Part shown: positions 1 to 5,033 of the stretch, piece by piece
How positions within the stretch are numbered: position 1 is the stretch's first letter
Layout: the number at the start of each line of letters is the position of its first letter
Assembly: GCA_022564085.1 (NCBI GenBank)
Contig: JADFMC010000169.1
Coordinates: 1-5,033 of the forward strand
DNA from: Fidelibacterota bacterium
Lineage (GTDB): Bacteria > Fidelibacterota > Marinisomatia > SCGC-AAA003-L08 > TS1B11
Length of the DNA stretch: 5,033 nucleotides
Direction: 5' to 3'
The notes under the pieces: model-generated
Database searches by the model: none
Seen by the model: the letters and a program-made list of their open reading frames with translations, nothing else
Told to the model about the DNA's origin: nothing
Program-made: the position numbers and the translations under genes

Positions 1-97
1 ACCCCTGGTGAGGTCTTCCTATCATGCTGAGCGGATGGCGCAGGCCCTGGGCTTATCGTCATCCGTACAGGAGGAAAACTATGCTGCACCACTGTAA
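1..97 (+). CDS. lipA: lipoyl synthase, C-terminal end (partial, cut by left edge)
   Basis: Reading from base 2, the sequence encodes 31 residues and stops at TAA 95-97. It begins PLVRSSYHAE, which matches the very conserved C-terminal signature of the radical-SAM enzyme lipoyl synthase (GPLVRSSYHA in LipA proteins); the Arg-Ser-Ser stretch carries the serine that ligates the auxiliary iron-sulfur cluster in studied LipA. LipA inserts two sulfur atoms into protein-bound octanoyl groups, making the lipoyl cofactor of 2-oxoacid dehydrogenases and the glycine cleavage system in the cytoplasm. The radical-SAM CxxxCxxC motif and the N-terminal cluster cysteines lie outside the window. The tail after the signature is about 20 residues, slightly longer than in E. 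coli. The stop is 17 nt before the next start, so the gene is probably co-transcribed with the dihaem protein. The fragment is short, but the motif is distinctive. Confidence 0.85.
   Translation, partial: PLVRSSYHAERMAQALGLSSSVQEENYAAPL
69..83 (+). promoter_or_regulatory. strong Shine-Dalgarno-like AGGAGG plus ATG inside the lipA end
   Basis: AGGAGG at 69-74 is followed six bases later by ATG at 81. This is the best ribosome-binding site in the window, yet it lies inside the lipA coding end and opens a frame (81-242) that overlaps the dihaem gene in another register. The encoded 53 residues look like an out-of-frame shadow (rich in Gly, Arg and His). The dihaem gene has its own adequate site, GGAG at 104-107, seven bases before ATG 115. 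The upstream site may be coincidental, or may load ribosomes for coupled translation of the next gene. Confidence 0.3.
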
Positions 98-114
98 TTT
101 ACAGGAGAGTAAAT

Positions 115-399
115 ATGGATTCGCGCGCGAGATTACTGCTGGTTTTAACGGCGCTGGCCGGTGTCATGCTGGTTTACATCCTTTACCAGCCGGCGAGGTC
201 GGTGGACCGGGACACCGCCGAAGAGCAACCCCCGCAGCTTAGCGACCTGCCGTTCCACCTGAGTTATATTAACGATGAGACTTGTCTGAAATGCCACTTC
301 CAGGAAAAAGAACTACCAGCTTTCGATCTGGTGGCTCCCGAAATGCCCCACGACCTCCGCAAAAACTGCGGCGGGTGCCACCAGCTAGCAGTAGGCTAA
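115..399 (+). CDS. membrane-anchored small dihaem c-type cytochrome
   Basis: This 94-residue protein has a short positively charged start, one hydrophobic segment at about residues 7-24 (uncleaved anchor or signal peptide), and a polar stretch at 25-50. Two haem c attachment motifs follow: CLKCH at 57-61 and CGGCH at 85-89. The pattern around the second motif, with Pro-His at 78-79 a few residues before CxxCH, resembles small NapB-like and multihaem domains, where such a histidine can be a distal haem ligand; His79 and His48 are candidates. The haem part should face the periplasm and act as an electron carrier, but no partner can be named. The start is supported by GGAG at 104-107 with a 7-nt spacer. 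The gene lies 17 nt after lipA. The stop comes only five residues after the second motif, which is abrupt; the following gene stays open in the -1 frame, so this could be the front part of a longer protein. Confidence 0.82.
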   Translation: MDSRARLLLVLTALAGVMLVYILYQPARSVDRDTAEEQPPQLSDLPFHLSYINDETCLKCHFQEKELPAFDLVAPEMPHDLRKNCGGCHQLAVG

Positions 400-413
400 C
401 CCAGCTCTCACGG

Positions 414-1403
414 TTGGTTGACCTGGAGCCCGGCTGGTCCCGGGTGCTGGCGGCGCCGGCGATACCGGCTGTTTTCGAGGAAGGTCCGGCCGGCGCCCGG
501 CTGCTGATGCTGGAGTTGCTGGTCTCTGAATGGACACCGCAGCTGGCCTCTTTTCGCCGGGAACTGCGGTGGGATGCCCGTCACGGCCAGATGATCAGGC
601 GCACCTTGAGAGAGCAACTGGAGGACGGCTCCTGGCCGGTGAAAGCTCCGCGGGAACCGGTTGGGGCTTACCGGCAGATGGTGCTGGTCATGCTGGTTGA
701 GAAGCTGCACACCCTGATGAGGCTGGGGGGCCGGCGCAGTTGGCCGGAAGCGCGCCAGGCCATTCGGGCGCTGCTGGGCTTTCAGCAACCCGACGGCCGC
801 TTCCCCCTGATGTACCATCATCACGCCGCCATCGGCAGTCTGATGATTTCGCTGGGGTTGGGGCGCAATCCGGCGGTGCATAAGGCGGCCCATTGGATCC
901 TGGAGCGCCAGCGGGAAGACGGCGGCTGGCTCCACCCCCATATGGCCGGCAGTGGAAAGAGATCCCGCTCCTGCCTGTGGACCACTGCGGAGGTGCTGGC
1001 CTTTCTGGGGCGCTATCCTACCATGCGGGTCAAGGAGAAGCTCCAGGCGGCCGGGGAGTTCTTGCTGAAGCATGCCCTGGAGGCCAACACCACAAGCCTG
1101 TTGCCGGGCGCCGACGCGTGGAACTTTCTGCAGACCGGCAGCCGGGGCGTGCAACTGTTCCAGGGCGGTACCTTGAAGGTGCTCGACGGGCTCAGTCTGG
1201 CCGGATTCAATCCTGCTCAGCGGACTTTCAAAAAGCTGTACGAGTGGCTGCTCAATCAGCAGCTGCCGGGCGGCTTGCTGCCGCGGGTGGCGGAGCGCGA
1301 TGAAAAAGGGGATGCCGTGGTGACAGTGCGGGCCTTGGATGTGATCAGGCGGGTGGAAATTGGCCGGCCTACACATTTGGCAGGGGAAGCCCCTACAGCC
1401 TGA
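414..1403 (+). CDS. prenyltransferase/squalene-cyclase repeat (alpha-alpha toroid) protein; start uncertain
   Basis: From a TTG at 414 this encodes 329 residues. QW-like repeats typical of terpenoid-cyclase/prenyltransferase toroids are visible: EQLEDGSW at 67-74, FQQPDGRF at 123-130, RQREDGGW at 165-172 and a degenerate NQQLPGGLLP at 281-290. Between them are helix pairs such as the His-rich YHHHAAIGS (134-142) and CLWTTAEVLAFL (187-198), which resemble the inner helices of such barrels. I see no DxDD motif of squalene-hopene cyclases, so cyclase activity is not supported; an enzymatic or binding role is open. No signal peptide or membrane segment is visible. TTG 414 lies 14 nt after the dihaem stop but has no Shine-Dalgarno site. 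GTG 444 and ATG 507 are alternatives, also without good sites. An earlier TTG at 282 would overlap the dihaem gene by 118 bp and seems unlikely, because that part reads as its shadow. The family call is firmer than the start. Confidence 0.72.
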   Translation: MVDLEPGWSRVLAAPAIPAVFEEGPAGARLLMLELLVSEWTPQLASFRRELRWDARHGQMIRRTLREQLEDGSWPVKAPREPVGAYRQMVLVMLVEKLHTLMRLGGRRSWPEARQAIRALLGFQQPDGRFPLMYHHHAAIGSLMISLGLGRNPAVHKAAHWILERQREDGGWLHPHMAGSGKRSRSCLWTTAEVLAFLGRYPTMRVKEKLQAAGEFLLKHALEANTTSLLPGADAWNFLQTGSRGVQLFQGGTLKVLDGLSLAGFNPAQRTFKKLYEWLLNQQLPGGLLPRVAERDEKGDAVVTVRALDVIRRVEIGRPTHLAGEAPTA

Positions 1404-1524
1404 TGGATTTCCGCCATCTTGTCAGGCCGGCGCCCCCTGGCTCCGTTTAACATCGGTTGGTATGATTGTTGTGGCGCCTTGCAGGTGTGATTAAATTTTC
1501 GCAGCATGCTAAATTGGAGAGCAG
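1404..1524 (+). promoter_or_regulatory. lon: spacer before lon with weak promoter candidate
   Basis: This 121-bp gap is the only sizeable non-coding stretch left of lon. The best sigma70-like pair I can see is TTGTGG at 1469-1474 and TAAATT at 1492-1497, 17 bp apart, which would start transcription near 1504 at an 8-bp palindrome AGCATGCT (1503-1510). Both hexamers match the consensus poorly. There is no CIRCE element and no clear heat-shock sigma32 promoter. No hairpin followed by a T-run separates the toroid gene from lon, so read-through from upstream is possible. Confidence 0.25.
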
Positions 1525-4107
1525 ATGACCGAAAAAAATAAATCGGCAGAGGAAACGGAGCAAGAGGAGCTGAGCGAGCATCAGCCGGGCGATGAAATGT
1601 ACCCGGTGATGCCGCTCCGCAATACGGTCCTGTTTCCGCAACAGATCATCCCAATTTATATTGGGCGTGAGCAATCGTTGAAACTGATCGAGGATTTGCC
1701 CTCCGGCCGCAAGATGCTGGTGGTGGTGGCTCAAAAGGACGGCTCGGTGGAAGTGCCCACCGAGGATGATCTGTACCAGCGGGGCACACTGGCGGTGATC
1801 ATGAAAGTCTTTGACATGCCCGACAATTCCAAGTCGGCCATTGTCCAGGGGATTGTCAGGGTGGTGATCAACAAATACCATACCACCGGTCCCTATTTCA
1901 GGGCCCAGGTCGAGCGGGTGGAGGAGAACCAGGATGATAGTCTGGAAGTGGGCGCTCTGGTTACCAACCTGCGGCAGATTTACCAACGGCTGATCGAAGC
2001 GGTGCCATACCTGACCGATGAGCAGGCCGGCGTGCTTTCCAACATCCAGGACCCGGCCCGGATTGCCGACCGGGCTATTTCCATGATGAACATCCACAAC
2101 CAGGAGAAACAGGAAATCCTTGAGGAGATGGACGTCAAAGAACGGCTGGAGAAGGCCACGGTGATCGTCAACCGGGAAATTCAGCGGGCCGAACTGGGGG
2201 AGAAGATCCAATCCGAGGTGCAGGACGAAATTTCCAAGACGCAGCGGGAGTACTATCTGCGGGAGCAGCTCAAAGCGATCCGCAAGGAGCTGGGCGAGGA
2301 CGAACAGTCGCTGGACCAGAAGGAGTTGGAGGATAAGATCAAAGCCGCGGCCATGTCCCCCGAGGCGGATAAGGTGGCCATGAAGGAGTTGGAGCGGCTG
2401 GGCCGCATCCCGCCCCAGTCACCGGAGTTTACCGTGGCCCGGACCTATATCGACTGGCTAACCGACCTGCCCTGGAGCAAGAGCACGGACGACAATAATG
2501 ACCTGGCCAACGCCCAGCAGATTCTGGACGAGGACCACTACGGCCTGGATAAGACCAAGGAGCGCATCCTGGAATATCTGGCGGTGCGCAACTTGAAGTC
2601 CCGGCAGGATGGGGACGGCAAGCTGAAGGGTCCCATCCTCTGCCTGGCGGGCCCACCGGGCACTGGCAAGACCTCCATCGGCCGTTCCATCGCCCGGGCC
2701 ATGGGGCGCGAGTTCGTGCGTATGTCGCTGGGAGGCATGCGGGATGAGGCGGAGATCAGGGGGCACCGGCGGACCTACATCGGCGCCCTGCCCGGACGGA
2801 TTATCCAGGGGCTCAAGAAAGCCGGCACCAACAACCCCATTTTCATGCTGGACGAGATCGACAAGTTAGGGATGGATTTCCGTGGCGATCCCAGCTCGGC
2901 GCTGCTGGAGGTGCTGGACCCGGAGCAAAATTTTTCCTTCAATGATCACTATCTCGAAGTGGATTTCGACCTGTCCAACGTAATGTTCATCGCCACGGCC
3001 AACCGGGCCGACCAGATCCCCGGGCCGTTGCGCGACCGGATGGAGATCCTAGATTTCACCGGCTACATCGATGACGAAAAGGTCAACATCGCTCGAAACT
3101 TCCTGGTGCCCAAACAGGTCAAGGAGAACGGCCTGGACGATTCAAAGATAATATTCGAAGAGGATGGCCTGCTGGAGTTGATCCACTCATTTACGCGGGA
3201 GGCGGGTGTACGCAACCTGGAGCGGGAGATCGCCAATGTGGCCCGCAAACGAGCCCGGGAGGTGGTGGAGAGCTTACCGGACGATAGCGCCCCAGGGGAT
3301 GATAAGAAGGAAGAATCTGACGGGGACAAGAGCGGTGATAAGAAGGGTTCGCCGGCTCCAACAGAAGAGCCGGTACGTATCACCAAGGAACAGGTAGTTA
3401 AATACCTGGGTCCCAAGAAATTTTTCTCGGAGATGGCCGAACGGGTGTCTGAACCGGGCATCGCCATCGGTCTGGCATGGACCGCCGCCGGGGGTGACAT
3501 CCTGTTTATTGAGGCCTCCCGGATGCCCGGCGATGGCCAGTTGCATCTCACCGGCCAGTTGGGTGATGTGATGAAGGAGTCGGTGCGGGCGGCCTGGAGT
3601 TACGTGCGGGCCCACGCCCAGGACCTGGGTATTGATCCCAAATTTTATAAGGCCTGGGATGTGCACGTGCACGTACCTGCCGGAGCCATCCCCAAAGACG
3701 GACCATCAGCGGGAGTGGGCATGCTCTCGGCCATTGTCTCACTGCTCACCGGCCGGCAGGTGAAGGAAGGGGTGGGTATGACCGGCGAGATCACCTTGCG
3801 GGGGAACGTACTGCCCATCGGTGGCGTCAAGGAGAAGCTCACCGCGGCCCACCGGGCGGGGCTCAAGCATGTGATCCTGCCTCATGAAAATGAGAAGGAC
3901 ATTGTGGATGTCCCTGACAAGGTGAAGCGCGACCTGAAGCTCAGCTTCGTCAAACGGATGAGCCAGGTGCTGGATGCCGCCCTGGAGACCGAGCAGACTA
4001 TCCCGGCCGCCGCCGGACCCCCGGAAGAAGATAATAAGCAGAAGAACGGCGAAACTGATGGGATCACCGCCAAGGATGTCCTGGCTCCCGGCCGCGTCGA
4101 GAAATAA
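1525..4107 (+). CDS. lon: ATP-dependent Lon protease
   Basis: This 860-residue cytoplasmic AAA+ serine protease unfolds and degrades damaged and regulatory proteins. The LON substrate-binding N-domain starts near residue 26 (YPVMPLRNTVLFP), after an acidic 25-residue lead. A helical coiled stretch follows (about 190-300). The AAA+ module has Walker A GPPGTGKT (376-383), Walker B FMLDEID (440-446), sensor-1 Asn493, arginine-finger candidate Arg505 in DRME, and sensor-2 Arg563 in GVRNLERE. The protease domain has catalytic Ser728 in KDGPSAG and Lys771 in GGVKEKL, 43 residues apart as in E. coli Lon. The protein is longer than E. coli Lon (784 residues), because of the lead, a charged linker at about 584-616 and a polar tail after about 820. 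The start is supported by GGAGAG at 1516-1521. No membrane segments are visible, so this is bacterial LonA rather than archaeal-type LonB. The gene is intact. Confidence 0.98.
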   Translation: MTEKNKSAEETEQEELSEHQPGDEMYPVMPLRNTVLFPQQIIPIYIGREQSLKLIEDLPSGRKMLVVVAQKDGSVEVPTEDDLYQRGTLAVIMKVFDMPDNSKSAIVQGIVRVVINKYHTTGPYFRAQVERVEENQDDSLEVGALVTNLRQIYQRLIEAVPYLTDEQAGVLSNIQDPARIADRAISMMNIHNQEKQEILEEMDVKERLEKATVIVNREIQRAELGEKIQSEVQDEISKTQREYYLREQLKAIRKELGEDEQSLDQKELEDKIKAAAMSPEADKVAMKELERLGRIPPQSPEFTVARTYIDWLTDLPWSKSTDDNNDLANAQQILDEDHYGLDKTKERILEYLAVRNLKSRQDGDGKLKGPILCLAGPPGTGKTSIGRSIARAMGREFVRMSLGGMRDEAEIRGHRRTYIGALPGRIIQGLKKAGTNNPIFMLDEIDKLGMDFRGDPSSALLEVLDPEQNFSFNDHYLEVDFDLSNVMFIATANRADQIPGPLRDRMEILDFTGYIDDEKVNIARNFLVPKQVKENGLDDSKIIFEEDGLLELIHSFTREAGVRNLEREIANVARKRAREVVESLPDDSAPGDDKKEESDGDKSGDKKGSPAPTEEPVRITKEQVVKYLGPKKFFSEMAERVSEPGIAIGLAWTAAGGDILFIEASRMPGDGQLHLTGQLGDVMKESVRAAWSYVRAHAQDLGIDPKFYKAWDVHVHVPAGAIPKDGPSAGVGMLSAIVSLLTGRQVKEGVGMTGEITLRGNVLPIGGVKEKLTAAHRAGLKHVILPHENEKDIVDVPDKVKRDLKLSFVKRMSQVLDAALETEQTIPAAAGPPEEDNKQKNGETDGITAKDVLAPGRVEK
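3274..3372 (+). other. lon: charged low-complexity linker in Lon
   Basis: Codons 584-616 encode a stretch made almost only of Asp, Glu, Lys, Ser, Gly and Pro. It lies between the AAA+ lid (ending near the ARKRAREVVES helix) and the conserved strand that leads into the protease domain (ITKEQVVKYLG). In E. coli Lon this junction is markedly shorter. The reading frame is continuous and the flanks align in register, so this is a natural disordered insertion rather than a frameshift. Confidence 0.75.
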
Positions 4108-4114
4108 ATATCAG

Positions 4115-4130
4115 TCCGCCAGCTGGCGGA
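4115..4130 (+). repeat. perfect 16-bp palindrome between lon and tRNA-Val
   Basis: TCCGCCAGCTGGCGGA equals its own reverse complement. In RNA it can form a six-pair GC-rich stem with an AGCT loop, extendable by one G-U pair. It begins 7 nt after the lon stop and ends 13 nt before the tRNA. No T-run follows, so it does not look like an intrinsic terminator. It could protect the lon mRNA 3' end or mark a processing point between mRNA and tRNA. Confidence 0.6.
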
Positions 4131-4143
4131 TCAGCCCGGCCAC

Positions 4144-4218
4144 GGACGCTTAGCTCAGTTGGTTTAGAGCATCGCCTTTACACGGCGGGGGTCACAGGTT
4201 CGAGTCCTGTAGCGTCCA
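4144..4218 (+). tRNA. tRNA-Val, anticodon UAC
   Basis: The full cloverleaf can be drawn. The acceptor stem GGACGCT (4144-4150) pairs with AGCGTCC (4211-4217). The D stem GCTC (4153-4156) pairs with GAGC (4167-4170) around a loop with GG. The anticodon stem TCGCC (4172-4176) pairs with GGCGG (4184-4188), with one T-G pair. The loop TTTACAC places anticodon TAC at 4179-4181, reading GUA/GUG valine codons. A five-base variable loop follows, then T arm ACAGG-TTCGAGT-CCTGT (4194-4210). The discriminator is A4218. It is followed by CCC, so the CCA end is not encoded and must be added after transcription. It lies 36 nt after lon on the same strand. Confidence 0.95.
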
Positions 4219-4223
4219 CCCTC

Positions 4224-4259
4224 AAAATCGCGGTTTCTCGACGGAAATCGGGGTTTTTT
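4224..4259 (+). terminator. probable Rho-independent terminator after tRNA-Val
   Basis: CGGTTTC (4231-4237) pairs with GAAATCG (4244-4250) across a six-base loop, with one G-T wobble. After a single mismatch the stem can be lengthened by AAAATC (4224-4229) pairing with GGTTTT. A run of six T follows GGG at 4254-4259. It lies just after the tRNA and would end the tRNA transcript, or a lon-tRNA read-through transcript. Confidence 0.65.
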
Positions 4260-4362
4260 ATTTCCCCTCGTAATTCTGATCTAGACATGGTCTGCTGTGA
4301 ATCTGCGTAGTCCCTCAGTTATCTATTTTCTGAAGATACCCTTTTGATATTGGTGCCAGACC

Positions 4363-4383
4363 TTAATCAAGCGCTTAAATTAA
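4363..4383. promoter_or_regulatory. imperfect inverted repeat upstream of the acyltransferase gene
   Basis: An AAGCGCTT palindrome (4369-4376) is flanked by TTAAT (4363-4367) and ATTAA (4379-4383), giving a near-symmetric AT-rich element 31 bp before the start codon. Its size and position fit an operator, but no known regulator motif is recognised. The rest of the 4260-4414 spacer is AT-richer than the genes. It has no convincing promoter pair; TTGATA at 4344-4349 could be a -35 box, but no well-spaced -10 box follows. Confidence 0.25.
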
Positions 4384-4414
4384 TTGTGAACATCAAAGAG
4401 GGCGATGCACAATA

Positions 4415-5033
4415 ATGACGGCGGATTTACCCCAAAACAGACTCGTATCACTGGATACATTCAGGGGAATCACCATAGCCAGCATGATGCTGGTCAATTA
4501 TCCCGGGGACTGGTCCCATGTTTACAGTCCCCTGCTGCACGCCCAGTGGAACGGGTGGACCCCCACGGACTGGATTTTCCCCTTCTTCCTATTCATCATG
4601 GGGGTGGCCATGCCGCTCTCACGCCAAAGATCCGGCGAGGGGGGAGCCGATAAAAAAAGATTATGGATCAAGATAATCAGAAGGACTCTGGTCCTTTTCG
4701 GCCTGGGGCTTTTTCTTAGTGGCTATCCCAGTTTCAACTGGGGCACGATGCGCATTCCCGGGGTATTACAGCGCATAGCCGTATGTTACTTTGCCCTCTC
4801 GGCAATTGTCATGCTGAGCCGCAATGAGCGAGATGAATGGCTGGCCATGGGCGGCCTCATATTGCTCTACTTGGGCATCATGTGGGGCGTGAATGTTCCT
4901 GAGTACGGCCGTGGCATCCTGACGCCGGAAGGCCACGCCGGCGGCCTTATGGATCGCCTGATACTTGGCCGGGAGCACATTTGGCAAGCCCGGAGTTACG
5001 ACCCCGAAGGCATAGTCTCAACTTTACCCGCCA
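4415..5033 (+). CDS. HGSNAT-like (DUF5009/NagX family) membrane acyltransferase, N-terminal part
   Basis: The first 206 codons are present and run open to the right edge. The family signatures are clear: RLVSLDTFRG at residues 9-18, NYPG at 28-31, HAQWNGWTPTDWIFPFF at 42-58, GVLQRIAVCY at 116-125, and DPEGIVSTLPA at 196-206. These match the multi-pass acyltransferases related to human heparan-alpha-glucosaminide N-acetyltransferase, which moves acetyl from acetyl-CoA across a membrane to glucosamine; His42 corresponds to the conserved loop histidine proposed as its acetyl carrier. Hydrophobic segments lie at about 17-30, 52-67, 91-102, 118-134 and 145-159. A likely role is acetylation of amino sugars or glycans at the inner membrane, but the substrate is unknown. 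The start is the first ATG in frame; GAGGG at 4398-4402 lies 12 nt away, rather far, and an out-of-frame ATG at 4405 sits closer. Codons such as AGA, ATA and TTA are more frequent than in lon. Confidence 0.9.
   Translation, partial: MTADLPQNRLVSLDTFRGITIASMMLVNYPGDWSHVYSPLLHAQWNGWTPTDWIFPFFLFIMGVAMPLSRQRSGEGGADKKRLWIKIIRRTLVLFGLGLFLSGYPSFNWGTMRIPGVLQRIAVCYFALSAIVMLSRNERDEWLAMGGLILLYLGIMWGVNVPEYGRGILTPEGHAGGLMDRLILGREHIWQARSYDPEGIVSTLPA

Noticed and set aside
24..242. Open frame overlapping lipA and the dihaem gene
   Set aside because: It runs out of register with two recognisable coding regions, and its Gly/Arg/His-rich translation shows no domain.
408..1376. Long 322-residue minus-strand frame opposite the toroid gene
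   Set aside because: The + strand frame has clear repeat motifs; the antisense product is Gln/His/Pro-rich, as expected for the shadow of GC-rich coding DNA.
1382..1394. AGGGG-AAG-CCCCT hairpin near the toroid gene end
   Set aside because: It lies inside the coding sequence, has only five pairs and no T-run, so it is not supported as a terminator.
1447..2211. 254-residue minus-strand frame opposite the lon start
   Set aside because: It is antisense to the highly conserved Lon N-domain and has no recognisable motif.
4405..4653. 82-residue + strand frame starting at ATG 4405
   Set aside because: Its ATG is close to GAGGG, but the overlapping frame from 4415 carries unmistakable acyltransferase motifs.
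1..5033. CRISPR array, insertion sequence ends, integrase or toxin-antitoxin genes
   Set aside because: No regularly spaced repeats, no transposase or recombinase motifs and no paired terminal repeats are visible on either strand.

Overview
The window shows a conventional bacterial layout with every supported gene on the + strand. In order it holds: the last 31 codons of a lipoyl synthase (lipA); a small membrane-anchored protein with two CxxCH haem-binding motifs; a protein with prenyltransferase/squalene-cyclase-type (alpha-alpha toroid) repeats; a full-length Lon protease of 860 residues; a tRNA-Val(UAC); and the first 206 codons of a multi-pass membrane acyltransferase of the HGSNAT / DUF5009 (NagX-like) family, cut by the right edge.

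The organism cannot be named from this sequence. GC-rich coding sequence, good Shine-Dalgarno sites, c-type haem motifs behind an N-terminal membrane anchor, lipoate synthesis and an ATP-dependent Lon all indicate a bacterium, probably diderm and respiring. HGSNAT-like acyltransferases are frequent in the Bacteroidetes/FCB and Planctomycetes-Acidobacteria range, so a lineage of that kind is a weak guess.

Left part (1-1403): lipA, the dihaem protein and the toroid protein are tightly spaced (17 nt, then about 14 nt) and look like one transcription unit. The toroid gene has no convincing ATG or Shine-Dalgarno site. Its frame stays open back into the dihaem gene, so either it starts at a non-ATG codon by coupling, or the two are pieces of one exported protein split by a -1 frame change. 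This is the most interesting point in the window.

Centre (1404-4107): a 121-bp spacer that may carry a weak promoter, then lon. Lon has all catalytic residues plus a charged, low-complexity linker between the AAA+ lid and the protease domain, and a polar C-terminal tail.

Right part (4108-5033): a perfect 16-bp palindrome, the tRNA and a hairpin with a T-run that probably ends the transcript. An AT-richer spacer with an imperfect inverted repeat follows, then the acyltransferase gene, whose codon choice is visibly more AT-rich than that of lon. I find no CRISPR array, insertion sequence or convincing new defence or mobile system here.
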